Assembly (NCBI RefSeq): GCF_001677885.1
Contig: NZ_LOCQ01000044.1
Location: 1 to 64,000 of the forward strand
Reading direction: 5' to 3'
Origin: Janthinobacterium psychrotolerans
GTDB lineage: Bacteria; Pseudomonadota; Gammaproteobacteria; Burkholderiales; Burkholderiaceae_D
Length of the DNA: 64,000 nt
Below, piece after piece: positions 44,878 through 53,920 of the stretch. A model generated the notes under the pieces. It was not told the origin of the DNA and made no database searches. It saw only the letters and a program-made list of their open reading frames with translations. A program made the translations under genes and the position numbers. How positions within the stretch are numbered: position 1 is the first letter of the stretch; every line of letters begins with the position of its first letter.

Positions 44878-44894
44878 GTCGGCATTTTTTACAG
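44878..44894 (+). promoter_or_regulatory. Repeated 17-bp upstream element, copy 2
   Basis: Identical to the copy at 43645-43661 (GTCGGCATTTTTTACAG) but only 43 bp upstream of its gene. No -24/-12 promoter is recognisable between it and the ATG, so its action must differ from copy 1 or the promoter lies elsewhere. Confidence 0.5.
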
Positions 44895-44937
44895 ACGCGG
44901 TCGGGCTCTGGCCCAGGCAACAGGATGAGGATTTTCC

Positions 44938-45930
44938 ATGACACTGTTTTCCCGTACTCACCGACCCGGCGCCCTGTGCATCGCGTGCCTGCTGATGGCC
45001 AGCGCCAGCGGTGGCGCACGCGCCTCGGCCTACGCTTATTCCTACAACAATATCTTCGGCCTGACCGTCTCGAACCCGACCGGCAGCATTGCGGTGGCCG
45101 GCAATACCGATATTTCACGCGCCACCGCCACCCTCAACGGCGGCAGCATCATCCGTGGTGGCAATAACGTTGTCGACGCGCCGCAAGCGGCACTGGGCGC
45201 CGTGAGCAAGGGGCAAAACCATTTTTCGCAGCAAGGCCAGGGCAACGCTTCGTATTCGCGCGGCGACGCGCAAATCATCACCTCGCAGATTCCCCCTTTT
45301 CCACCGGGCGCCACCAGCACCCATTCCGTCAATGCGGCCGAAGCCTTTCTGTTCGATACCGGCAGCGCCGATGCGTCCGGGCGCAACGGCTCGAACACGG
45401 GCTTGTCGGTCAACCTGGTGGTCGGCGCAGCGGGCGCCACCATCCTGTTCAACTTCCAGGCCGCGCCCTTCATGCAGGCCTACCTCGATGCGCTGGCCGG
45501 ACCGGGCTCTGCTGCCAGCAGCAATATGTCGGTCAGCTTTACCATCACCAATGCAACAGGGCAAAACGTCTTCAACTGGTCGCCGGACGGCATGGTCGGC
45601 TCCGGCATTGCAGGCGGCACCGAACTGGCCGACGCCGCCGGCCTCAATATCAGCTATTCGGCCAATACTGTCACTTCCGGCAATATGCTGACCTACGACC
45701 CGCTCGGCTGCGGCGCGCCGGCCGGCACCGGCAGCGGCACCAGTTGCGGCGGAGCCTATACGGCGCTGAGCAACAACCTGGTGGCTGGCAACTACACCCT
45801 GACCCTGAACACGGTCAACAGCGCCGACCTGACCATCGTGCCACGCGTGGTGCAAGTGAGTGAGCCGAGCACACTGGCCTTGCTGGGACTGGGCCTGCTG
45901 GGCCTGTGCCTGCGCCGCAGCGGAGCGTGA
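44938..45930 (+). CDS. PEP-CTERM sorting domain protein (paralog 2)
   Basis: A 330-residue exported paralog of the preceding protein, alignable throughout. It has a signal peptide to about residue 30, then SAYAYSYNNIFGLTVSNPTG, STHSVNAAEAFLFDTGSADA, NVFNWSPDGMVGSGIAGGTE and the cysteine pair GCGAP/TSCGG. The sorting signal reads VSEPSTLALLGLGLLGLCLR plus RSGA, so the usual V-P-E-P is V-S-E-P. TGAGG precedes the ATG. It is convergent with the acyltransferase gene of the ThiF operon. Confidence 0.9.
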   Translation: MTLFSRTHRPGALCIACLLMASASGGARASAYAYSYNNIFGLTVSNPTGSIAVAGNTDISRATATLNGGSIIRGGNNVVDAPQAALGAVSKGQNHFSQQGQGNASYSRGDAQIITSQIPPFPPGATSTHSVNAAEAFLFDTGSADASGRNGSNTGLSVNLVVGAAGATILFNFQAAPFMQAYLDALAGPGSAASSNMSVSFTITNATGQNVFNWSPDGMVGSGIAGGTELADAAGLNISYSANTVTSGNMLTYDPLGCGAPAGTGSGTSCGGAYTALSNNLVAGNYTLTLNTVNSADLTIVPRVVQVSEPSTLALLGLGLLGLCLRRSGA

Positions 45931-45949
45931 CGACGGCGGCTTGCCAGCG

Positions 45950-46615
45950 TCACGGCTGCTTCTTGAGCAGGCGCGCGGGAATGCCGCCCCAGACTTCGCC
46001 GGCGCCGACCACGCTGTCCTTGATCAGCACGGCGCCCACCGAAATAATCGCGCCGTCGCCAATACGCGCGCCGGCCATGATGACCGCGTGTGCGCCGATG
46101 GTCACGCGATTGCCGATTACCACCGGCCGCAATTCCAGCCTGTCCCCCTCGATCACATGGGCAAACACCACCGCGTCGTGGCCGACGATGCTGTCGCTGC
46201 CGATCGTGGTCAATGGCGGATCGAGCAGCGCGCCGGCGCTGTAGGTATTGCTGCCGAGCCGGGCGCCCAGCGCCAGATAGACCAGGCGCAGCAGGGGCAA
46301 GGGCAGGAAGTGCGTGCGAATCAGGGAATTGAACAGCAGCAGATAAAACAGGATGTTCAGGTTGGCCGCAAATTCGGCGCGTGAACCGGGCGCGGCGGCG
46401 CCCTCGTGCAGCGGCAGCACGCGCAGGCACAGCCGGTAAACCGCAAAGGCGAACAGATACACCAGCAGCACGGCGGCGGCCACCACGGCGACCCCGCGAA
46501 ACTCGCCCGGCGGCAGCAAGCCCAGCAGCCATACCGCGCTGGTGATGCCCAGCGCCAGGATCAATGCCAGCAGGCACAGGAACACCACGATTTCCTTGCC
46601 ACCGATCTTGCGCAT
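45950..46615 (-). CDS. Hexapeptide-repeat acyltransferase with N-terminal membrane helices
   Basis: A 221-residue protein with two hydrophobic segments (about 9-33 and 42-64). A left-handed beta-helix then starts near residue 115 with hexapeptide turns (LGARLGSNTYSAGALL, IGSDSIVGHDAVVFAHVI, IGNRVTIGAHAVIMAGARIG, VVGAGEVWGGIPARLLKK). This is an acetyl/acyltransferase fold; the PARLLKK end is typical. The start follows the nitroreductase stop TAG closely, with AAGGAG overlapping the upstream gene end, so the genes are co-translated. The acyl acceptor is unknown. Confidence 0.85.
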   Translation of the reverse strand: MRKIGGKEIVVFLCLLALILALGITSAVWLLGLLPPGEFRGVAVVAAAVLLVYLFAFAVYRLCLRVLPLHEGAAAPGSRAEFAANLNILFYLLLFNSLIRTHFLPLPLLRLVYLALGARLGSNTYSAGALLDPPLTTIGSDSIVGHDAVVFAHVIEGDRLELRPVVIGNRVTIGAHAVIMAGARIGDGAIISVGAVLIKDSVVGAGEVWGGIPARLLKKQP

Positions 46616-46618
46616 GCC

Positions 46619-47719
46619 CTACTCCTTCGCGCCAGGCGCCACGATCAGCTCCTGCAGTGGCCGGCGCAGCGAACGCGCCCGCGCCGGCGCGCCGGCGCCG
46701 ATGCGGCCCAGGAACACGGCCCGCTCGGTGTGCTCCTCGCCGAGCAGGGTGCGGGTTTGCACGGCCAGCTCCTGCGCCACCTCGTGCAAGCCCTCGGTGC
46801 GCGAAAACAGGCGCCGCTCGCGCACGTAGCGGGCAAAGATCAGCGGCGTCAGTTCCGGCTGCAGCTGCAGGCCCAGTTCGGTGGCCGTCAGCCAGAAACG
46901 CTGCATGGCGCGCCCGGCGGCCACGTAATCGTCGACCGTGCGCGGCGGCGACTGGGCCAGCAGCGCGAAATGCGCGGCGCAGTACCAGCCGGGCAGCAGG
47001 TCCATCTGCAGGCGCGGCGCCACGGTGCCGGCCAGCCAGGTATTGAAGAAATCCACGCGGCGCCAGCTGCGCATGATCCAGCGCATCAGCCTGGCAGTCA
47101 TGGGATCGACCCCCAGCGCCTGGTCCGGCATGCGGTCGGCGCTGTAGCGCGCATTCCATTCGATCACGTCGCAATGCACGCGGTGCGCCTCGGGCATGAT
47201 CAGGCGCAGGCGGGCATTGTTGAACATCAGGCGCGCCGCCGCAAAGCGCGTGCGGCTGCCCTCCAGCCACAAGACGCCGAAGTCATCGGGCAGGCTGGCC
47301 GCCAGCGCCGCCTTTTCGCTCACGCGCAGGCTGCGTGTGCTGAGCTTGCGGCGCTGCACCGTGCGCTGCGGCAGGAACGCCGCCAGCGGATCGGGCGCCA
47401 GGCCGGGCGCGTCGACAAACACGGCGTCAAAGGTCGGCAAATGCTCGGGCATGCCCGGGCGCCGCTGCGCTTCCAGCTTCAGGCCGTGGCGGCTGGCCGC
47501 CAGCGCCAGGCTTTCCAGCAGCGCGCCGAGCGACAACTGGCTGGGGTGGCCGTCGAGGTCGTACACGCAGTGGCTGCGCGTATCGAAACCATGCACCACC
47601 ACATGGCGCGCGGCGCGCACTTCGAAGCGCCAGGGCTGGGTATTGTCGCCGCTGGGCGCCCAGCGCGCCTGGTCGAGGATATCTTCCAGTACGGCGTCAA
47701 TCGCCAGGGTATTTTTCAT
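46619..47719 (-). CDS. Nitroreductase-fold flavoprotein (ThiF-associated)
   Basis: A 366-residue protein whose N-terminus MKNTLAIDAVLEDILDQARW then APSGDNTQPWRFEV is the classic FMN-binding start of nitroreductases. It is longer than simple nitroreductases (about 200 residues) and has a helical insertion (MPDQALGVDPMTARLMRWIM) before a C-terminal part that includes WLTATELGLQLQPELTPL. Its ATG overlaps the stop of the ThiF gene by four bases (ATGA). The mycobacterial protein Rv1355c (MoeY) has a ThiF and a nitroreductase domain in one chain; this pair looks like a split form. Confidence 0.82.
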   Translation of the reverse strand: MKNTLAIDAVLEDILDQARWAPSGDNTQPWRFEVRAARHVVVHGFDTRSHCVYDLDGHPSQLSLGALLESLALAASRHGLKLEAQRRPGMPEHLPTFDAVFVDAPGLAPDPLAAFLPQRTVQRRKLSTRSLRVSEKAALAASLPDDFGVLWLEGSRTRFAAARLMFNNARLRLIMPEAHRVHCDVIEWNARYSADRMPDQALGVDPMTARLMRWIMRSWRRVDFFNTWLAGTVAPRLQMDLLPGWYCAAHFALLAQSPPRTVDDYVAAGRAMQRFWLTATELGLQLQPELTPLIFARYVRERRLFSRTEGLHEVAQELAVQTRTLLGEEHTERAVFLGRIGAGAPARARSLRRPLQELIVAPGAKE

Positions 47720-48588
47720 CAGGAACCCCTGGCGGCGCGGCGCCGCTTGATGATGGCCATGGCCAGGCGCTGCAGCGGGTGGCGGTTGCCGCCCGGGCGC
47801 CAGGTATGGACCATCTTGTTGCGGTAGGCGTCGAAATGCATGCCGCGCGGCGCCGCCAGCACCTTGCCGCGCCGCAGCAGGATCTTCAGCGCCTCGGTGG
47901 CGGCCGCGCCCGCGCACAGCTGGCAGCCCATGATGGTCGACGGCCCGCGCCGCTCCTTGAGATTGATGGCCGACGGGTCGACCAGATACGGCCCGTGCAG
48001 GCCGGCCGGTGCCAGTCCGACCAGGAAGCGCAGCGCTTTTTCTTCTTCGGGCAGGTCGCCCCAGCCGAAATATTGCTCGAACGTCATCTGGCCCGGCAGG
48101 AAACTGAGCACCGCCGTGCCCATGCCCAGCGGCGCGGCCGTGATGGCCGGAATCGCCAGCCTGGCGCACATGGCAAAGGTCGACTGGCGCGCGGGAAAGG
48201 CAAAGAAGTCCAGGCCGTCGACGTACAGGTCGACACCGTCAAAAAAATCGGCCAGGTTGGCGTCGTTGATACCGTCCGGAAACACCTTGATATCGAGTTC
48301 GGGATTGATGTCGCGCGCCATGCGCGCCAGCACCCCGGCCTTGGGCTGGCCCAGGGTCGACACCATGGCGCCGGCCTGGCGGTTGAAATTGGCGATATCG
48401 AAGGTATCGAAATCGGCGATATGAAACGCGCCGATGCCGAGCCGCGCCAGGGTCAGCAAATGCACGCCGCCGACGCCGCCCATGCCGGCAATGGCCACCC
48501 GCTTGCCGCGCAAGCTGTCCTGTTCCGCCCGGGTGACCCAGCCCAGGTTGCGGGCAAATGCCGCGTGATACGAAAAACCGTCTGTCAT
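47719..48588 (-). CDS. ThiF/E1-like adenylyltransferase family protein
   Basis: A 289-residue E1-like protein. The nucleotide site is VAIAGMGGVGGVHLLTLARL (31-50), followed by HIADFDTFDIANFNRQAGAM with the conserved Asp and N-x-N-R-Q. A single C-x2-C pair (C222/C225, MGCQLCAGAAATEALK) lies where zinc-binding cysteines are usual, but the second pair and an E1 catalytic cysteine are not obvious. It probably adenylates a carboxylate on a small molecule or peptide. AAAGGT precedes the ATG. It is the first gene of a coupled three-gene operon. Confidence 0.88.
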   Translation of the reverse strand: MTDGFSYHAAFARNLGWVTRAEQDSLRGKRVAIAGMGGVGGVHLLTLARLGIGAFHIADFDTFDIANFNRQAGAMVSTLGQPKAGVLARMARDINPELDIKVFPDGINDANLADFFDGVDLYVDGLDFFAFPARQSTFAMCARLAIPAITAAPLGMGTAVLSFLPGQMTFEQYFGWGDLPEEEKALRFLVGLAPAGLHGPYLVDPSAINLKERRGPSTIMGCQLCAGAAATEALKILLRRGKVLAAPRGMHFDAYRNKMVHTWRPGGNRHPLQRLAMAIIKRRRAARGS

Positions 48589-48679
48589 GCTTACCTTTCC
48601 GGATGCCTTGCGTCATTACGCAAGGACCAAGAAAGTATTGACAGGCATTTCGCCAGAAAGTTCCCGTCTTCGGAGAAGA

Positions 48680-50233
48680 TTATTTCAGGGCCAGCGACAC
48701 CGGGCGCGCCGTACCAGCGACCTTGAACACGCTGACCAGCTGCGCCAGCCCGGCCGCCTGCTCGTTCATGGCGTGCGCCGCCGCCGAGGCCTGCTCTACC
48801 AGCGCCGAATTTTGCTGGGTCATATTATCCATCTCGACGATGGCCTGGTTGATCTGGTCGATGCCGGTGCTCTGCTCGCTGCTGGCCGACGAAATCTCGG
48901 CCACGATATCGGTCACCTGCTGCACGCTGGCGACCACCCTGGCCATGGTTTCCCCGGCCAGCGCCACCAGCTTTTCGCCCGCGCCCACCTGCTCGGCGGA
49001 GCCGTCGATCAGCTGCTTGATCTCCCTGGCGGCCTGGCTGGAGCGCTGGGCCAGGTTGCGCACTTCGGTGGCCACCACGGCAAAACCCCGGCCCTGCTCG
49101 CCTGCGCGCGCCGCTTCCACGGCCGCGTTCAGGGCCAGGATATTGGTCTGGAAGGCAATGCCGTCGATCACGCTGATGATGTCGCCGATCTTTTTCGACG
49201 ACGCGTTGATGGCGCCCATGGTTTCGACCACCTGGCCGACCACGCCGCCGGCCTGGCTGGCCACTTGCGACGCCGAAATGGCCAGCTGATTGGCCTGGCG
49301 TGCATTGTCCGCATTCTGGCGCACGGTCGCGGTCATTTCTTCCATCGTCGATGCGGTCTCTTCCAGCGAACCGGCCTGCTGTTCCGTGCGCGCCGACAGG
49401 TCATGGTTGCCGGCGGCGATTTCACCAGAGGCCACCGAGATCGACTCGGCATCGTTGCGCACCTGGCTGACCAGATGGGCCAGCTTGTCGCGCATGGCCA
49501 TGATCGCCACCAGCAAGCTGTCCGTATCGCCAACGCGCGTGTGCACCGGCGTGGTCAGGTCGCCACCGGCGATCTGCGCGACGATGCCGGCAGCATAATC
49601 GGGCTCGCCACCGAGCTGGCCCAGTATGCGGCGCAGCATCAGCGCGCCCAAGGCCCCCACCACCAGCATCAGCGCCACGCCGATGGCCAGCAGCACGCGC
49701 GCCTGGGCCCAAAAGGCGGCATTGATGTCGTCGATATAAGTACCGGTACCGATCAGCCAGTCCCAGGGCGCGAACTTGATCACCGCGTACATCTTGGCCA
49801 CTGGCTCGGCCACGCCGGGGCGGCTGCCATCGGCCTGCACCACGCCGATACGCTGCTGCGCCATCGCCGCGCGATAGCGGTCGCCCGAGGCCTTCATGCC
49901 TTTTTGCGGCACACCGATGCGCTCGGCCTTCGGATGCACGTACAGCAGATCGCTGCTGTAATCGCGCACGAAATAATACATGTCGTCCTTGACGAAGCTG
50001 CCCACGGCCAGCTTGGCTTGCTGCTGGGCCTGCTCACGCGTGAGCTTGCCCGATTGTTCCAGAGCGTAGGCCTTTTCCACCGCAGCATTGGCGAGCTCGA
50101 CCAGAACCGACAATTGCCCGACGCGCTCGGCCATCATGGTCTGGCGCAAGGAGTACAGGGAGAAGGAGGCGATCAGTATCATGCCCAGCAGAGTGCTGAA
50201 ACATAACAGGAGGATGCGTGAACGTAGCGTCAT
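48680..50233 (-). CDS. Methyl-accepting chemotaxis protein, single Cache domain
   Basis: A 517-residue chemoreceptor: membrane segment (about 7-29), periplasmic sCache-type domain ([20 protein letters not shown] ... [19 protein letters not shown]), second membrane segment (about 186-208), HAMP, and the signalling hairpin tip [20 protein letters not shown] followed by [20 protein letters not shown]. sCache domains often bind small organic acids. The start [14 protein letters not shown] was chosen over upstream in-frame starts that add 40 unlikely residues. It is not next to other chemotaxis genes. Confidence 0.92.
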   Translation of the reverse strand: MTLRSRILLLCFSTLLGMILIASFSLYSLRQTMMAERVGQLSVLVELANAAVEKAYALEQSGKLTREQAQQQAKLAVGSFVKDDMYYFVRDYSSDLLYVHPKAERIGVPQKGMKASGDRYRAAMAQQRIGVVQADGSRPGVAEPVAKMYAVIKFAPWDWLIGTGTYIDDINAAFWAQARVLLAIGVALMLVVGALGALMLRRILGQLGGEPDYAAGIVAQIAGGDLTTPVHTRVGDTDSLLVAIMAMRDKLAHLVSQVRNDAESISVASGEIAAGNHDLSARTEQQAGSLEETASTMEEMTATVRQNADNARQANQLAISASQVASQAGGVVGQVVETMGAINASSKKIGDIISVIDGIAFQTNILALNAAVEAARAGEQGRGFAVVATEVRNLAQRSSQAAREIKQLIDGSAEQVGAGEKLVALAGETMARVVASVQQVTDIVAEISSASSEQSTGIDQINQAIVEMDNMTQQNSALVEQASAAAHAMNEQAAGLAQLVSVFKVAGTARPVSLALK

Positions 50234-50376
50234 GGCGTAAGGCCCGAAAAAAGAAGGTAAGGTGCGGGAAAACATTTTCAAAAAAGCAAAACGGGCGGCG
50301 CTACCAGGCTGGCGCCCGGCAGGCACCGCCCGCGATTGTTTCGATTGCAGCAAAATGCCGCGTCAAGGCCTATGCT

Positions 50377-50574
50377 TCAGGCCAATGCTTCCTTGGCTGC
50401 TTCTTCCGGCGTCAGGCCATCGTAGAACTGGTCGGTAAACCACTCGACCTGCTCTTCGATATGGTCCTGCGCCTGTTCCACCGTGGCGCCGCCGGCGACT
50501 AAAAAGCCTTCGACTTCGATACACCAGTTAATCAATTCCAGGGTTTCCGGATCGAGTTCTTCTTTCTTGGCCAT
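50377..50574 (-). CDS. Small acidic hypothetical protein (65 aa)
   Basis: A 65-residue acidic helical protein, MAKKEELDPETLELINWCIE then VEGFLVAGGATVEQAQDHIE, ending LTPEEAAKEALA. It contains no membrane segment or known motif. I do not recognise the family. It lies between the chemoreceptor and the M16 peptidase with no overlap to either. Confidence 0.7.
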   Translation of the reverse strand: MAKKEELDPETLELINWCIEVEGFLVAGGATVEQAQDHIEEQVEWFTDQFYDGLTPEEAAKEALA

Positions 50575-50657
50575 CTTGCGCTTTCTGAGAGTTCGTTTGC
50601 CATCACATCGGCAGGCGCCAGTTTACCATTTCCCGCCGCGCCCGCCTCTGCATCACT

Positions 50658-53510
50658 TCATCTGGTGGCCTGACTGTTGTTTGCCGCCGCCTTGGCCTGC
50701 TCCGGATACAACACCACCTGCACATAATTGTCCATGTTCAGGTAGCGCTGGGCGGCCTGCTTCACCGCTTGCGGCGTGATGGCGCGCACGCGCTGCTCGT
50801 AGCGCAGGATCTGCGCCGGATCGCGGCCCTGGGTGACCGACCCCATCAGCTGGCTCATCCAGTAGTTGTTTTCACGCATGGCCTTTTGCTGGCGCGTAAC
50901 CCAGTTCAGCTTGACCTTTTCCAGGTCCGCCGCGCTTGGGCCATCCTTCCTGATCCTGTCGATTTCGGCAAAGGCGGCGGCGATCACCTTGTCGACGTTT
51001 TCCGGCCCTGTCGGCAAGGACAGCGCCACCGAATAATGGCCATACGGATGCTGGCCCATCGACGTTTCAAAGCCGCCGCCGTAAATCATGCTCATCTTTT
51101 CGCGCAGCACCTCGATTACCTTCAGGTTCAGCACTTCGCCGAGCGCCTGCAAGGTCAGCTTCTGCTCGTCCGAATAGGCCACGTCGCCGGTGAACGTGAT
51201 GGAAATCGTGCTTTTCGGTTCGCTGCCCATGTAGACGGCTTTTTTCACCACGCCCCGCACCGGACGCATGCCCACGTCGCGGTAGGCGTGCGGCACTTCG
51301 CTTACCGGCAAGGCGCCCAGGTAGCTGGCGATCAGGGGCTTGATCTTGTCGAGCTCGAAGCTGCCCGTGAAGATGAAGGTCATGTCGCGCGCGCTGGAAA
51401 AGCGCTGGCGGAAAATGTCCAGCGAACGATCGAGGCTGACCTTGCTGAAGTCGTCCGGACGCGGTACGCCGTCGACACGCGGATTGTTGCCGAACATGGT
51501 GTGCTGCACGGCGTCATAAAACACCGCGTCGGGCTGGGCCAGGATGTTCCTGGCCAGGTCCTGCTGCTTGCCGATATACGACTGGAACAGGTCGGCATCC
51601 TTGCGCACGTCATGCATGTACAGGTACACCAGCTGCAGCATCGATTCGATATCGGCGCTGCTCGACGAGCCGCCAAAGCCTTCGCTCAATTCGCCCAGCG
51701 AGGCGCCCACGTTGACAGTCTTGCCGGCGACGATTTTCTGCAGGTCCAGCGGCGTCATGCCCTTCAGGCCCATGCTGCCGACCACGGCGCTGGCATAGCG
51801 GGCATTGTAGATATCGGCGTCGCCATACAGCGACTGGCCGCCGAAGCGGGTCGCGCCCATCAACACCTGGTCGTTCTTGAAGTCGGTCGGTTTCAACAGC
51901 ACGCGCACGCCATTGCCCAAAATCAGCTCGGTCACGCCGATGGCGCTGTTGAGCTTTTCACTGGCAATCGTGCCGCCAGGCGGCGGGCCGTCCATCAGGC
52001 TGCCTGCCACCGATTTTTCAGCATGCGGCTCGACTTTCTGCTGTTCGGCGCTGGCCACCGCATCGAGCAGCTGCTGTTGGGTCGGCACCGTGGCGCCGGG
52101 CTTGGCCTCGCCACCCATGAAGACCACCAGTTTCTTTTGCTGCTCGGGAATGACTTTCGCCACCGTCTCGTTAATTTCCTGCAAAGTTACCTGCGGCAGC
52201 AATTCGCGTGCATACATCAACTCGTTGGCAATGCCGGGTATCGCTTCCTGCTCCAGGAAGTTGCGCGAATATTCGGCCACGAAGCCGGCCGAGTCGGACT
52301 TGTCGCGCTCGTTATAAGCGCGCTCGTAATTGCGCAACATGTTCTTGCGCGCACGGTCGAGCTCGTCCTGGCTGAAGCCGAAGCGGCGCGCCCGTTCGTC
52401 TTCGCGCACCAGCGCATCGACGGCCGGCTGCACGCCGCCCTTGCCCAGCAAGGCATAGGCGCTGAACGACTCATAGCCACGCACCAGCTTGCCCATGCTG
52501 CTGCCGCCCTGGATAAACGGCGGGTTGGCCTGCTGCGTCAGTTCCTGCATGCGCGCGCTGAGCATCTGGCCATACAGGTTCTCGATCATCTGGCGGCGGT
52601 AGTCGGCGATCGTCACCGGTTCCTGCGCCGGGCGGATAGGGTAACGGATGAACACGCTGTCGTCGGCCGCTTCCTTGTCGGTAATCACCAGCGCTTCCGT
52701 CTGCGAGCGCTGCGGCACCTCGGCATACAGGCGCGGGCGCGGCTTGGCCGGGTTTTTCAGCTTGCCGAAATGCTGACGGATCAGTTTTTCAGCCTGCTTC
52801 GGTTCGATATCGCCGACCACCATCACGGCCATCAGGTCGGGCCGGTACCAGTCCTTGTAAAAACGCTTGATCACCTCGGGCTTGAAGGTTTTCAGCACCT
52901 CTTCCTTGCCGATCGGCATGCGCTCGGCATAGCGCGAACCGTTCAGCAGTTTCGGGTACAGCACCTTGTTCATGCGGTCGCTGGCGCCCTTGCCCAGGCG
53001 CGCCTCTTCGAGCACGATGCCGCGTTCGCTGTCGATATCGGCCGGATTGAACTTCAGGCCATGGGCCCAGTCCTCGAGCACCAGGAAGCCTTTTTCCAGG
53101 TTGCCTTTTTGGGTGGTCGGAATCGGCAGCACATAGACGGTTTCATCGAAGCTGGTGTAGGCGTTCAGGTCGGCGCCGAATTTCACGCCGATCGATTGCA
53201 GATACGAAATGAGTTCATTGCGCTTGAAATGCGTCGAGCCATTGAAGGCCATGTGTTCGGTAAAGTGCGCCAGGCCCTGCTGATCGTCATCTTCCAAAAT
53301 GGAGCCGGCTTTCACCACCAGGCGCAATTCCACTTTCTGCGCCGGACGGGCATTTTTCTTGATGTAATAGGTCAGGCCGTTGGGCAATTTGCCCATGGTC
53401 ACTTCCGGCGCCACCGGCAGCGGATCGCTCAAACGCAGTTCAGCTTGCGCCAGGGAGGCGCAGACCAGCAGCACGGCGCCCGAAATCAGGCGTAATTTAC
53501 TCAGCTTCAT
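50658..53510 (-). CDS. M16 family zinc metallopeptidase (insulinase type)
   Basis: A 950-residue two-half M16 peptidase. A signal peptide (MKLSKLRLISGAVLLVCASL, cleavage near AQA) directs it to the periplasm. The inverted zinc motif HxxEH is HFTEHMAFNGS near residue 82, with the downstream Glu in DSERGIVLEEARLGK. The second half (about 500-950) is the inactive M16 partner, with RPVRGVVKKAVYMGSEPKST. It resembles PqqL-type peptidases. It probably degrades peptides in the periplasm; the natural substrate is unknown. Confidence 0.93.
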   Translation of the reverse strand: MKLSKLRLISGAVLLVCASLAQAELRLSDPLPVAPEVTMGKLPNGLTYYIKKNARPAQKVELRLVVKAGSILEDDDQQGLAHFTEHMAFNGSTHFKRNELISYLQSIGVKFGADLNAYTSFDETVYVLPIPTTQKGNLEKGFLVLEDWAHGLKFNPADIDSERGIVLEEARLGKGASDRMNKVLYPKLLNGSRYAERMPIGKEEVLKTFKPEVIKRFYKDWYRPDLMAVMVVGDIEPKQAEKLIRQHFGKLKNPAKPRPRLYAEVPQRSQTEALVITDKEAADDSVFIRYPIRPAQEPVTIADYRRQMIENLYGQMLSARMQELTQQANPPFIQGGSSMGKLVRGYESFSAYALLGKGGVQPAVDALVREDERARRFGFSQDELDRARKNMLRNYERAYNERDKSDSAGFVAEYSRNFLEQEAIPGIANELMYARELLPQVTLQEINETVAKVIPEQQKKLVVFMGGEAKPGATVPTQQQLLDAVASAEQQKVEPHAEKSVAGSLMDGPPPGGTIASEKLNSAIGVTELILGNGVRVLLKPTDFKNDQVLMGATRFGGQSLYGDADIYNARYASAVVGSMGLKGMTPLDLQKIVAGKTVNVGASLGELSEGFGGSSSSADIESMLQLVYLYMHDVRKDADLFQSYIGKQQDLARNILAQPDAVFYDAVQHTMFGNNPRVDGVPRPDDFSKVSLDRSLDIFRQRFSSARDMTFIFTGSFELDKIKPLIASYLGALPVSEVPHAYRDVGMRPVRGVVKKAVYMGSEPKSTISITFTGDVAYSDEQKLTLQALGEVLNLKVIEVLREKMSMIYGGGFETSMGQHPYGHYSVALSLPTGPENVDKVIAAAFAEIDRIRKDGPSAADLEKVKLNWVTRQQKAMRENNYWMSQLMGSVTQGRDPAQILRYEQRVRAITPQAVKQAAQRYLNMDNYVQVVLYPEQAKAAANNSQATR

Positions 53511-53677
53511 GTGTTCTCATAGGGTGGATGCAACAAGCATACCTTACACCGAATCGCGCAGAGGCCGATTAAAAATAGCTTAGAGGACATAATGCGATAC
53601 AAATGGCAAGCTCCTGCCGGGGCGCCTGTTCTATGCTAAAGTATTGCCGCCGGTCATGTGGACCGGCACAACCATAC

Positions 53678-53820
53678 GTCTTCGGGGCGGGGTGCGATTC
53701 CCCACCGGCGGTAAGACCGGCAACGGTCAAGCCCGCGAGCGCCCGTCAAACGTCGTTTGACGGGGTCAGCAGATCCGGTGTGACTCCGGGGCCGACGGTA
53801 TAGTCCGGATGAAAGAAGAT
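53678..53820 (+). ncRNA. FMN riboswitch (RFN element)
   Basis: The conserved RFN segments are present in order: TTCGGGGCGGGGTGCGATTC, CCCACCGGCGGTAAGACCGG, the P-stem region AGCCCGCGAGCG, GGGGTCAGCAGATCCGGTGT and GACTCCGGGGCCGACGGTAT, then AGTCCGGATGAAAGAAG. It sits directly upstream of ribB and should switch expression off when flavin mononucleotide is abundant. Confidence 0.95.
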
Positions 53821-53920
53821 GTGCGTCAGACCACCTGTCCGCTCGCCTTGCGCGCCGCGGCCTGCTGCGCCTGTGCGCTTGCCCTGCAGCGTTTTTCGCC
53901 TGTGCGAGGAGCGTTCCACC

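Noticed and set aside
44895-44937. A second sigma-54 promoter just before the second PEP-CTERM gene (TGGCCCAGGCAACAG)
   Set aside because: The GC of the -12 box is not at the required 10-bp distance from the GG of the -24 box.
43881-45167. A 428-codon frame overlapping both PEP-CTERM genes
   Set aside because: It is the alternative frame of the two signal-peptide-bearing PEP-CTERM genes, full of His/Arg, and spans the intergenic terminator.
50769-53495. A 908-codon plus-strand frame opposite the M16 peptidase
   Set aside because: Antisense shadow of a clear M16 metallopeptidase with signal peptide and HxxEH motif.
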